Of a stretch of DNA of 64,000 nt, positions 1 through 8,299 are shown piece by piece. Numbering within the stretch: the stretch's first letter is position 1; every line of letters begins with the position of its first letter. The position numbers and the translations under genes are program-made. Origin of the DNA: Paenibacillus sp. J5C2022. Its GTDB lineage: Bacteria; Bacillota; Bacilli; Paenibacillales; Paenibacillaceae. Under the pieces are notes generated by a model, which searched no databases, was not told where the DNA came from, and was given only the letters and a program-made list of their open reading frames with translations. Where the stretch lies: assembly GCF_025567625.1 (NCBI RefSeq), contig NZ_JAOQJC010000037.1, forward strand, positions 1-64,000. Direction: 5' to 3'.

Positions 1-180
1 TGTGCATTAGGGAAATTAAAGTGTGTAATAGAGAAAGCAGTGTGCAGTAGAGAAAGTGTGCATTAGGGAAAGTAAAGTGTGCAATAGAGAAAGTGAAGTG
101 TGCAATAGAGAAAGTGAAGTGTGCGTTAGAGAATAAAGTGCGCAAGTGAGCCAGTTAGCGTGCGATAGAGCCAGTAGAAG
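1..180. repeat. Imperfect 21-bp tandem repeats
   Basis: About nine imperfect head-to-tail units of roughly 21 bp, best unit TGTGCAATAGAGAAAGTGAA plus G at 78-98 and 99-119; flanking units vary between 16 and 22 bp and decay towards position 180. The array runs off the left edge. Long minus-strand open frames here are by-products of the repeat and were not called as genes. Confidence 0.8.
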
Positions 181-248
181 AAAGGTGGGCAAGTGAGCTG
201 ATAAAGGTGGCGGCGATGGAGCAGGTAAAGGGAAAGAATGTCGAAGGA

Positions 249-330
249 GCCGCCATTGGAGAAATAGCTCGCAGCATAGTCGTGCAGCCGCCAATGGAGA
301 TATAGCTCGGAGCATAGCCGTGCAGCATAG
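249..330. repeat. 38-bp tandem duplication
   Basis: Two copies of a 38-bp unit beginning GCCGCCA at 249 and 287, followed by a partial third. Together with the 21-bp array it fills the non-coding stretch 1-382 before the aldehyde dehydrogenase. No other feature is evident there. Confidence 0.7.
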
Positions 331-382
331 CTTGAAGTTCCTTTGTGAATGTGCGAAAGTGGAAGGCAGGAGGTGGGCAGTC

Positions 383-1789
383 GTGGAATTGACAAATAAA
401 GAGGATGCGGAGCGGCTTCTCGCAGAGCATAAAGCGTATTTCCATTCCAGAGCAACGTCATCGCTGGCATTCCGGAAGGAGCAGCTCGCCAAGCTGCGCG
501 GGGCGATTCTCGCGCATGAGAAGGAACTGGTGCAGGCGCTGCACAAGGATCTGCGCAAGAGTGAGACGGAGGCCTACGCCACCGAGATTGGCCTCGTGCT
601 GCACAGCATTAGCCATACGATGAAGAGGCTAAGCCGCTGGATGAAGCCGGAGCGTGTGAGGACGCCCATTCACATGGCAGGGACGAAGAGCTGGATGATG
701 CATGAGCCATATGGCACGGTGCTCATCATAGGACCGTTCAACTACCCGGTTCAGCTTGTATTGGAGCCGTTGCTAGGTGCAATTGCGGCAGGTAATTGCG
801 CAGTCGTGAAGCCATCCGAAAGCACGCCGCATGTATCCGCCGTTATCCGCCAACTGATCGAGCAAGCATTCGAACGGAAGTATATCCGCGTCGTGGAAGG
901 AGAGAAGGAGACGACCTCCCTGCTCGTCAATACGCGATTCGATTACATATTTTTCACAGGCAGTGTAGCCGTTGGTCGCATTGTTATGGAGGCGGCCGCG
1001 CGTCATCTCGTACCCGTCACGCTGGAGCTGGGAGGGAAGAGCCCGGTCATCGTAGACTGTACAGCTAACGTCGAGCTGGCTGCGAAGCGCATTATATGGG
1101 GGAAGCTGATGAATGCGGGACAGACCTGCATCGCCCCGGATTACTTGCTTGTGCATCACGACGTGAAGGATAAGCTGAAGGAGGAGATGCGAAGGGCAGT
1201 TGCTGCGTTCTACGGGGACAATCCCGCTGTCAGCGAGGATTATGGGAGGATTGTTAACGAGCGGCAATTCGACCGGTTGGCCGCCATTGTAGAAGAGGAT
1301 CGGGAACGCATCATATGGGGAGGCCGAGTAGCACGGGAGGATCTGTATATCGAGCCCGTACTTCTGGATGCAGGCGAAGCAATTGGCAGAGGGGAGGGAG
1401 TGGAGGCGATGAAGGACGAACTGTTCGGGCCAGTGCTTCCTGTAATCACCTATTCACGGTTGGAGGATGCGATTGAACTGGTGCTGGATCGTCCCAAGCC
1501 GCTTGCCCTCTACCTGTTCACGGAGGATAGCGATGTGGAGCGCCAGGTGCTGGGGTGGATTTCATTCGGCGGCGGCTGCGTTAACGATACCATATCCCAT
1601 GTTATTAACGGTGGCTTGCCGTTCGGCGGGGTCGGGGAATCCGGCATAGGCGGCTATCATGGCAAGCACAGCTTCGAGACGTTCTCCCATCGCAAGAGTC
1701 TGGTGAAGCGCAGCACGCGCATACGCTACGATTTCATGTTCCCGCCGTACAAGGGCAAGCTGAAGTGGCTGCGGAAAGTGCTGAAATGA
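383..1789 (+). CDS. Aldehyde dehydrogenase (ALDH3-like, YwdH type)
   Basis: NAD(P)-dependent oxidation of an aldehyde to the acid, probably a fatty or aromatic aldehyde. The 468-residue length and absence of an N-terminal extension fit the ALDH3-like class. Visible motifs are the cofactor-binding GPFNYPVQL segment near residue 119, the general-base Glu in TLELGGKSP (about 215) and the nucleophile Cys in NAGQTCIAP (about 249). The start is GTG 383 because AGGAGGTG lies at 368-375 with a 7-nt spacer; an ATG at 320 would have no ribosome-binding site. It stands alone, with a lipoprotein gene 92 bp downstream. Substrate cannot be read from sequence. Confidence 0.93.
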   Translation: MELTNKEDAERLLAEHKAYFHSRATSSLAFRKEQLAKLRGAILAHEKELVQALHKDLRKSETEAYATEIGLVLHSISHTMKRLSRWMKPERVRTPIHMAGTKSWMMHEPYGTVLIIGPFNYPVQLVLEPLLGAIAAGNCAVVKPSESTPHVSAVIRQLIEQAFERKYIRVVEGEKETTSLLVNTRFDYIFFTGSVAVGRIVMEAAARHLVPVTLELGGKSPVIVDCTANVELAAKRIIWGKLMNAGQTCIAPDYLLVHHDVKDKLKEEMRRAVAAFYGDNPAVSEDYGRIVNERQFDRLAAIVEEDRERIIWGGRVAREDLYIEPVLLDAGEAIGRGEGVEAMKDELFGPVLPVITYSRLEDAIELVLDRPKPLALYLFTEDSDVERQVLGWISFGGGCVNDTISHVINGGLPFGGVGESGIGGYHGKHSFETFSHRKSLVKRSTRIRYDFMFPPYKGKLKWLRKVLK

Positions 1790-1881
1790 GCAAAAGTATG
1801 AAAAATATGAAACTTTTTGGCCAGTAAAAACGTTATAGAGATTGGTACATATTGGATAGATTGGGAGAGGGGTTAGAGGCA

Positions 1882-3399
1882 ATGTGGAAACAAACGAAAA
1901 AAATTGTACCCGCTGCCGTATTGGCTTCAATGGTTGCGGTAACGGGCTGCAGCACCGGGGGGAACAGTGAAAGCGGTAACGAGCAGGCTACTGTAAAAGT
2001 CATGTACTATGATGAGGGAAGCTTCTTCAGGGAGTACGGCATGTTGTTCAGCGCTTTGTTCCCCGAGATTGAGATTGAAGTTGTCTCGACGCAGAGCCTC
2101 TATCGCAGCCGTGGCGAAGGAGACGAAGAATTTGATTACGAGAAGGCGCAGCAGGAGTTCATCGAGCGGGAGCAGCCGGATATCCTCATGCTGGATAGCG
2201 GCCAATTCGAGAAGATGGCCCAAGATGGCAAGCTGTACGATATCGAAGCCTTAATGACCAAGGATAAGTTCGATACGGAAGGACTTGTGCCCGGCATGGT
2301 TGATTACATGAAGGAAATGGGCGGCGGTCAGCTCTACGGCTTGCCTACCTCGTTCACCAGCCAGGTTATTTATTATAACAAGGACTTGTTCGACAAATAT
2401 AACCTGCAGCCTCCGACAGACGGCATGACATGGGAGCAGGTCATCCAGCTTGCCCAGCTGTTCCCGACTGACGGCGAAGGAGAAGACCGCGTCTATGGCT
2501 TGAACTTGGGTTATCGGAGCAGTCTGAACGATCTCGCGATGATGTTGGGCACATCGGAAGGACTGAAGTTTGTCATTCCGGCGACCAAGCAGGTTACGTT
2601 CAATACGGACGCCTGGAAGAATGTCGTGAACAAAGCTCATTCCGTTATCCAGTCGGGAGCTCTCTATGATGAAAGCAAGGATACTTTATTGCAAAATCAA
2701 GAAAACGACATGATGTACAGGCACTATGCGCTGCGCAATCCTTTCGTATCCGGCCGGGCGGCTATGACGCTTGAAGGTTCTCACTTCATTCGAGAGATGA
2801 AGGATGCGAAGGAATACGGCGGCGAAGATGCGAAGGTCGTGGAGAACTGGGATATCGTCACGATGCCGGTCAGCGTGCAGAATCCGGAGAGCAGCGACTC
2901 TACCTGGTACTCCAACATCCTGTCGATTGCGAAGGATTCTCCGAATGCGGATGCGGCGTGGAAGCTAATCTCGTATATATCCAGCGATGAGTACGCCAGG
3001 GTGAAATCGAAGGTGATCGATTACGGCGGCTTCCCGATTCGTACGAAGTATATCAAGGATGAGGAAGGGCGCAATTTCGCTGCATTCTATAAGCTGAAGC
3101 CGTCTCGTCAGGACATGTACAAGGATTACGACAAGCTTCCGCAGCAGTTCACCATGATGTTCTATGACCATATAAGAACGGAGTTCCAGGCGATTACCGA
3201 CGGCACGAAGACGGTAGACGAAGCGTTGGAGCTGCTTCAGGTGAAGGGCGAGGAATTGATGGCCCAAGAGGATATGACGGAGGAAGAGATCCAGAAGTAT
3301 TATGATGAGAAGTATAAAGATGAAAGGAACGCCATGAGGGAAGCGGCCGGAGAAGTTATTGTAGAAGAAGAAGCCGCAGATACGGACACAGCAGAATAG
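1882..3399 (+). CDS. Extracellular solute-binding lipoprotein, family 1 (copy 1)
   Basis: Membrane-anchored binding protein of an ABC sugar importer type (505 residues). The N-terminus has a basic start, a hydrophobic run and the lipobox VTGC, so the lipid-modified Cys is near residue 22. The body contains typical family-1 stretches such as YGLPTSFTSQVIYYNKDLF and a late AWKLISYISSDEY segment. The C-terminus is long and very acidic. ATG 1882 is chosen because the signal peptide begins there and GGAGAGGGG precedes it. The next gene is a close paralogue; no permease or ATPase is nearby, so it must use a transporter encoded elsewhere or act as a sensor. Ligand unknown. Confidence 0.9.
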   Translation: MWKQTKKIVPAAVLASMVAVTGCSTGGNSESGNEQATVKVMYYDEGSFFREYGMLFSALFPEIEIEVVSTQSLYRSRGEGDEEFDYEKAQQEFIEREQPDILMLDSGQFEKMAQDGKLYDIEALMTKDKFDTEGLVPGMVDYMKEMGGGQLYGLPTSFTSQVIYYNKDLFDKYNLQPPTDGMTWEQVIQLAQLFPTDGEGEDRVYGLNLGYRSSLNDLAMMLGTSEGLKFVIPATKQVTFNTDAWKNVVNKAHSVIQSGALYDESKDTLLQNQENDMMYRHYALRNPFVSGRAAMTLEGSHFIREMKDAKEYGGEDAKVVENWDIVTMPVSVQNPESSDSTWYSNILSIAKDSPNADAAWKLISYISSDEYARVKSKVIDYGGFPIRTKYIKDEEGRNFAAFYKLKPSRQDMYKDYDKLPQQFTMMFYDHIRTEFQAITDGTKTVDEALELLQVKGEELMAQEDMTEEEIQKYYDEKYKDERNAMREAAGEVIVEEEAADTDTAE

Positions 3400-3413
3400 T
3401 TGTCATGAAGCAA

Positions 3414-3460
3414 AGCGCCTTGCTCGTTCATTTTGAATGGCAAGGCGTTATTGTTTTATT
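3414..3460 (+). terminator. Rho-independent terminator
   Basis: Stem AGCGCCTTGC at 3414-3423 pairs with GCAAGGCGTT at 3440-3449 (one G-T), followed by a T-rich run. It separates the two paralogous lipoprotein genes, so they are probably transcribed separately. Confidence 0.75.
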
Positions 3461-3649
3461 CGCTTCGAGCAGTCTCGCTATTCACTGTTATTAATGTAAT
3501 ATATTAACAGTTAACGCGGGGCCGAGTCATCGTTTCCGATATTCAGCAAATAAAGCAAGGATGATGCAACTTTTTGAAAAATTAGAACGTCTTAATAATG
3601 GTGCAAATTGGTTTATACAGAGAGAACATAGGATAAGGGAGAGAAATGT

Positions 3650-5146
3650 ATGAGAAAATGGTACACGAAGGCAGCATCGGTCGCCGTTGCAGCGGCGCTT
3701 GTGACGGGCTGCAGCATGGGTGGAGAGAAGAATGATACGGCAGGGGAAGCCACATCTCTAAAGGTTATGTATTATGACGAGAGCAGCTTCTTCCAGGATT
3801 ATGGCATGTTGTTCAGCGCATTGTATCCCAAAGTGGAGATTGATGTCGTCACGACGCAATCGCTGTATCGCGGCCAGGAGACGGAAGGCGAGGAATTCGA
3901 TCGGGACAAGGCGATGCAGGACTTGATTGACGCCGAGAAGCCGGACGTGCTGCTGCTCAATACGAATGAATACGAGAAGATGGCTCAGGACGGCAAGCTT
4001 CAGGATCTGGAAGCGTTCATGACGAAGGATAAATTCGATACGGAAGGTCTCATTCCGGGCATGGTAGACCATATGAAGAAGCTTAGCGGCGGACAGCTCT
4101 ATGGCTTGCCTACAAGCTTCTATAGCCAGGTCATTTATTATAACAAGGACTTGTTCGATAAATTCAATATTTCATATCCGACGGACAAGATGACTTGGGA
4201 TCAGGTCATCAACCTGGCAAGGATGTTCCCGGTGGAAGGGGAGAAGGACGAACGAGTATATGGATTGAAAGCAGGCTACAGCGGAAATCTGTCCGATCTT
4301 ACCCAGATGCTGGCGCAGTCCGAAGGACTGAAATATGTCAATCCGGCGACAAAGGAGATGTCGATTAATACCGACGGCTGGAAGAAGGCTGTGCAAACGG
4401 CTAAAGATGCGCTCGATTCGAATGCGTTATATTTTGAGGATGGGAACAATTGGTTCGGCGGCGGCAGCTATGAAGATTATATTATGAGGAAGCCGTTCAT
4501 CTCCGGCAAGCTGGCGATGACGATTGAAAGCAGCTACTTCATGAACGAAATCGAAGAGGCGGCGAACTATGTGAAGGACCCCGAATCCATCGTAAGCAAT
4601 TGGGATATGGTGACGGTGCCTGTCAGCACGCAATACCCGGATCAGAGCGGCAGCATCAACTATAACAACATTATAGCCATTAGCAAGGATTCGCCGAATA
4701 CGGATATGGCCTGGAAGTTCGTCTCCTACATCTCCGGCGACGAATATGCGCGCGTGAAGGCGAAGGTAAGCGGATATAACGGCTTCCCGATCCGTACGAA
4801 GTACATTGAAGACGAGAATAACCGCAATGTTGCGGCATTCTATGCGCTGAAGCCAAGCGATGTTGATCCTTACAAGGACTACGACAAGCTTCCTATGCAG
4901 TTCGGCATGATGTTCAACGACTACATGCAGCAGGAATTTAACGCGATTAAGGAAGGCACGAAGTCGGTTGACGAAGCGCTTGAGCTGCTTCAAGTGAAAG
5001 GCGAAGAGCTTCTGGCGCAGGAGGAAATGACGGAAGAAGAGTTCAACAAAATGATTGACGACAAAATGCGCGAAGAGATGGGCGAGATGTCCGGCGAAGC
5101 GGGTTCTTCAGCGGGTGTAGAGGTATCGACCGAAACGGCTGAATAA
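3650..5146 (+). CDS. Extracellular solute-binding lipoprotein, family 1 (copy 2)
   Basis: 498-residue paralogue of the preceding lipoprotein, colinear over its whole length with the same landmarks (lipobox VTGC near residue 21, YGLPTSFYSQVIYYNKDLF, AWKFVSYISGDEY, GFPIRTKYI) and the same acidic C-terminal tail. GGGAGAG precedes ATG 3650. The pair looks like a tandem duplication that has since diverged, and each copy has its own terminator. As for copy 1, no membrane or ATPase subunit lies close by. Confidence 0.9.
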   Translation: MRKWYTKAASVAVAAALVTGCSMGGEKNDTAGEATSLKVMYYDESSFFQDYGMLFSALYPKVEIDVVTTQSLYRGQETEGEEFDRDKAMQDLIDAEKPDVLLLNTNEYEKMAQDGKLQDLEAFMTKDKFDTEGLIPGMVDHMKKLSGGQLYGLPTSFYSQVIYYNKDLFDKFNISYPTDKMTWDQVINLARMFPVEGEKDERVYGLKAGYSGNLSDLTQMLAQSEGLKYVNPATKEMSINTDGWKKAVQTAKDALDSNALYFEDGNNWFGGGSYEDYIMRKPFISGKLAMTIESSYFMNEIEEAANYVKDPESIVSNWDMVTVPVSTQYPDQSGSINYNNIIAISKDSPNTDMAWKFVSYISGDEYARVKAKVSGYNGFPIRTKYIEDENNRNVAAFYALKPSDVDPYKDYDKLPMQFGMMFNDYMQQEFNAIKEGTKSVDEALELLQVKGEELLAQEEMTEEEFNKMIDDKMREEMGEMSGEAGSSAGVEVSTETAE

Positions 5147-5159
5147 GTCATCGTTGCAT

Positions 5160-5215
5160 AAAGGGGGAGGGGGGCGCGAACGGTCTGCAAAACCGGGTGA
5201 TGCCCCCTTTCTTTG
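5160..5215 (+). terminator. Rho-independent terminator
   Basis: AAAGGGGG at 5160-5167 can pair with CCCCCTTT near 5204-5212, followed by CTTTG. The G-rich 5' arm allows two registers. It closes the second lipoprotein gene. Confidence 0.6.
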
Positions 5216-5258
5216 TATGGTAAAATAAGCATAATTGACGAGAGAGGGTGGAAGAGGG

Positions 5259-6137
5259 ATGAGTAGCAAGTTGGAGCTTATCATTGATGCGGGAGCCATG
5301 CTGGGAGAAGGACCATGCTGGGACAAGAGGAAGGGATTGCTATATTGGGTGGATATCATCGGGGAATGCATCCATATATACAATCCGCATGATGGCAGTG
5401 ATCGCGTAATTCCTGTCGGCATGATGCCCGGGGCGGTCGTGCTTCGAGAGTCGGGCGGACTTGTCATGGCGGCGGGAAGAGGCTTGTATGGATTGGAAGC
5501 GGAAGGAGGGGAGCCGAAGGAGCTTGCGCTTCTGCAGGACGAGCCTGCAGGCAATCGATTCAATGACGGCAAGTGCGATCCTGCTGGCCGATTCTGGGCA
5601 GGCACGATGCCGATGGCGGAGTCGGAGCCGACTGGCAGTCTGTACTGTCTGGATACGGAGCATAATGTCGCCCGGCATGCCGAAGCAATCTATTGCTCGA
5701 ACGGATTAGCGTGGAGCGCTGATCATGCAACTATGTATTATATCGATTCTCCCACCAAGAAAGTAGTGGCATATGAGTACCATAAGCAAGCCGGTACGAT
5801 TGCCAATCCCAGGACGGCCGTTGTCATCCCTGAAGGCGAAGGGGTGCCTGACGGCATGACGATCGATGCTGAAGGCATGCTGTGGATTGCGCAGTGGGAC
5901 GGCTGGAAGGTTAGCCGATGGAATCCGTCCGATGGCACGAAGATCGGAGAGGTGGCGGTGCCGGCGTCGCAGGTGTCATCTTGTACATTCGGCGGAGACA
6001 GGATGGACGAGCTGTATATTACGACTGCGAGAGTAGGGCTTGATGAGGCAGCACTGGCAGAACAACCCCATGCGGGAGGGCTGTTCCGCATCAAGCTTGG
6101 TGCGACAGGGACGGAGAGTTATCTTTATAAAGGGTAA
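5259..6137 (+). CDS. SMP-30/gluconolactonase/LRE family protein
   Basis: Six-bladed beta-propeller metal-dependent lactonase family, 292 residues, cytoplasmic (no signal peptide). Family landmarks are GEGPCWDKRKGLLYWVDI near the N-terminus (metal-ligand Glu), NRFNDGKCDPAGRFWAGTM in the middle, and SNGLAWSADHATMYYIDS with the conserved Asn and Asp. Likely hydrolyses a sugar lactone in a sugar-acid pathway, but the family also includes other hydrolases. ATG 5259 is preferred over TTG 5235 because GAGGGTGG at 5244-5251 has normal spacing to it. It ends convergently with the TPR gene. Confidence 0.87.
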   Translation: MSSKLELIIDAGAMLGEGPCWDKRKGLLYWVDIIGECIHIYNPHDGSDRVIPVGMMPGAVVLRESGGLVMAAGRGLYGLEAEGGEPKELALLQDEPAGNRFNDGKCDPAGRFWAGTMPMAESEPTGSLYCLDTEHNVARHAEAIYCSNGLAWSADHATMYYIDSPTKKVVAYEYHKQAGTIANPRTAVVIPEGEGVPDGMTIDAEGMLWIAQWDGWKVSRWNPSDGTKIGEVAVPASQVSSCTFGGDRMDELYITTARVGLDEAALAEQPHAGGLFRIKLGATGTESYLYKG

Positions 6138-6163
6138 CTGGGGAGATCCGGAAGGAGGATGGC

Positions 6164-7033
6164 TCATCGCTTGAAGCTCCAGCCGAACACCTTCACATGA
6201 ACGAGCAGCTTGGTTACCCAATGCGTCGCGACATACAACGCTAGGAACAGAAGGATGAGCGGCTTGAACAGAAACCATGCCAGCAGCCAGCCAAGAAGGA
6301 TCTGCCAAGGCTTGAACCGCTTGATGGCATTGGCGGGGGCGAGCACGATGCGGTACAGCTTGTAGCTCTTCTGCAGCGCGCTCAAATATTCATCCCGAAT
6401 CTGCTTGTCTGTCGGTTCGAGCCGAATGGCATTGGCCAGCATCTGCAGTTGTTCATCGTAATCGCCGCGTTGCTCCGCCGCCCAACCCAAATACATAAAC
6501 ACCGTATAGGATTCCACTTCAAGTCGCAGCGCTTGCCGGGTGCATTGCTTGGACAGCTCCCGCTCTCCGAGCAATGCTTCTGTATAGCTTAAAGCCGCAA
6601 GCAGCAAGGCGTGGTCAGGCGATATCGCCAATCCTTCCGACAAGCGCTGCTTCGCCTGCTGGAACTTGCCATCCTTGTTGTACAGATTGGCATGAAGGAA
6701 ATAGTAATAGGGCTCGTAAGGGTCGATCCGCTGCGCATCGACGAGTGCCTCCTCAAGTTCTTTCCACCGTTTGCTTTCATAGAAAACGACGCTTCTCACG
6801 AACCAGGCGAGATGATTGTCGGGATCTTTCCGCAGCGCTTCCTCGGTCCATTGCTTCGCTTCGTCATGTCTGTCCATTCGCAGACAGATCTGAGCAAGCA
6901 CAGCGTAGCCGTTGGCGTCCTCCGGTTCTTCGCGAATGACAGCCATCGCTTCCTCCGAAGCTTCTTGATATTTTCTCCACTCCAGCAGCTTATAGATGCG
7001 TTCATACCGCACTTCCGAGGCTTCTTTGTACAT
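6164..7033 (-). CDS. Tetratricopeptide-repeat protein with C-terminal membrane segment
   Basis: 289 residues. From the N-terminus to about residue 215 the protein reads as successive helical TPR units (for example ANGYAVLAQICLRMDRHDEA, HLAWFVRSVVFYESKRWKEL, YYYFLHANLYNKDGKFQQA). Near the C-terminus a strongly hydrophobic stretch (ILLGWLLAWFLFKPLILLFL) suggests one or two membrane passes, leaving a short basic tail. It follows the AAA ATPase by 26 bp on the same strand, so the two probably form an operon. A membrane-attached adaptor for the ATPase is an inference. No specific family name is recognised. Confidence 0.75.
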   Translation of the reverse strand: MYKEASEVRYERIYKLLEWRKYQEASEEAMAVIREEPEDANGYAVLAQICLRMDRHDEAKQWTEEALRKDPDNHLAWFVRSVVFYESKRWKELEEALVDAQRIDPYEPYYYFLHANLYNKDGKFQQAKQRLSEGLAISPDHALLLAALSYTEALLGERELSKQCTRQALRLEVESYTVFMYLGWAAEQRGDYDEQLQMLANAIRLEPTDKQIRDEYLSALQKSYKLYRIVLAPANAIKRFKPWQILLGWLLAWFLFKPLILLFLALYVATHWVTKLLVHVKVFGWSFKR

Positions 7034-7059
7034 GGAGCATCCAATCCTCTTCTATGATT

Positions 7060-8028
7060 TCACTTCAAGCCGTTGTTCTTCATATAGTCGAGCACATGCT
7101 GATAGTCATTGTTCATATCGCTGAAGGTGGCGTAGTTCTTCGCAGTGGCGAACCACTCCAGCGTGGTAGCCTTCCGCTTGCGGGCGGCGGTCCGCAGATC
7201 GTCTTGCGTGATGGGCTCGATATTGCCGGATTGCAGCGACCGTTCCAGCGCCTGCTCTACGGCATCCTTGACCGTCTGCTCCAGGTCCGCTCCCGAGAAG
7301 TGGCGTGTCTCCTTGGCAATCTTGGGCAATTGGAGCCGATCGACAGGCTTGTTCGCGAGCTTAAGCTGCAAGATCGCCTCACGCTCCAGCTCCTCCGGCG
7401 GAGGAACGAATACGAGATGGTTGAAGCGGCCGGGACGGCGCAAGGCGGAGTCCAGATACCACGGCGTATTGGTGGCGCCGATGACGAATACGCCCTCGTT
7501 CAGCGACTGCAGACCGTCCAGCTCAAGGAGCAACTGGTTGACCAGCATGCGGTCATGGTGCTGGCGCATACTGTTGCGGCTTCCGCCCATCGCATCCAGC
7601 TCATCGATGAAGATGACGCAAGGCTTGTTTTGCCGCGCCTGCTGGAACAGGTCGTGCAGGTTGCTCTCGCTTTGGCCTACATACATGGATAGAATCGCCT
7701 GAAGCTCGATATGAATGAAGTTCGCGTCTATTTCCCCGGCAATAGCGCGGGCCAGGAAGGTTTTGCCGCAGCCTGGAGGTCCGAACAGGAGCAGGCTGCC
7801 GCCGGCATCCTTGCCGTATGCCGCGAACAACTCCGGCTGCTGCAGAGGGAAGATGAAGTTCATGCGGATTTTCTTCTTCACGTCCTCCAATCCGCCGACG
7901 TCTTCCAATGTCTCCTTCGGTTTCTCCGTCTCTACCAGCTCATTGCCGTCCTTGCCATCGAAATGCAGCACTCTCAGCTTGTTTCTACGCCGTTCCGCCA
8001 GTTCGTCGCGATCATTGTAATCAGACAC
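7060..8028 (-). CDS. AAA-family ATPase (p97/Vps4-like single domain)
   Basis: 323 residues with one AAA module and no recognisable substrate domain. Walker A GPPGCGKT is near residues 83-90, an aromatic pore loop MYVGQSE near 115, Walker B CVIFIDELD near 137-145, sensor 1 IGATN, and the double arginine finger ALRRPGRFN. The intact pore loop and arginine fingers imply a hexameric threading or unfolding machine. GTG 8028 is chosen because AAAGGGTG stands 6 nt upstream; an ATG at 8148 would add 40 residues without family character. First gene of a two-gene unit with the membrane TPR protein. Confidence 0.85.
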   Translation of the reverse strand: MSDYNDRDELAERRRNKLRVLHFDGKDGNELVETEKPKETLEDVGGLEDVKKKIRMNFIFPLQQPELFAAYGKDAGGSLLLFGPPGCGKTFLARAIAGEIDANFIHIELQAILSMYVGQSESNLHDLFQQARQNKPCVIFIDELDAMGGSRNSMRQHHDRMLVNQLLLELDGLQSLNEGVFVIGATNTPWYLDSALRRPGRFNHLVFVPPPEELEREAILQLKLANKPVDRLQLPKIAKETRHFSGADLEQTVKDAVEQALERSLQSGNIEPITQDDLRTAARKRKATTLEWFATAKNYATFSDMNNDYQHVLDYMKNNGLK

Positions 8029-8234
8029 CGCTATCACCCTTTGGCTTACAGTATTTTGTTTTATTATAGCAGAAAGTGACAATTGGGGGCAGTGAAGCGA
8101 TAGATTGATAGGAATGAAGGTTAGCGGGGGAGAGGTCGGATCGTTCATCAGAATCCGGAACGGATAGCGGAGTAATACATGACCGGGCTGACATGGGATG
8201 ATTCACGCCGATACGATTGTTCGCTTCAAGGAGA

Positions 8235-8277
8235 AAATGCGGGACAAGTGCATGGAAGCGGCACTCGCCCCGCATTT
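8235..8277 (-). terminator. Hairpin downstream of the propeller gene
   Basis: Arms AAATGCGGG at 8235-8243 and CCCGCATTT at 8269-8277, extended inside by AAGTGC/GCACT. It lies just past the stop of the minus-strand propeller gene. The T-tract on the minus strand is weak (TTCTCC), so termination strength is uncertain. Confidence 0.5.
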
Positions 8278-8299
8278 CAACGTGGTTGTATGGCATTTC

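Noticed and set aside
16..558. 180-residue minus-strand frame at the left edge
   Set aside because: Its C-terminal part is low-complexity translation of the 21-bp repeats and the rest overlaps the aldehyde dehydrogenase gene.
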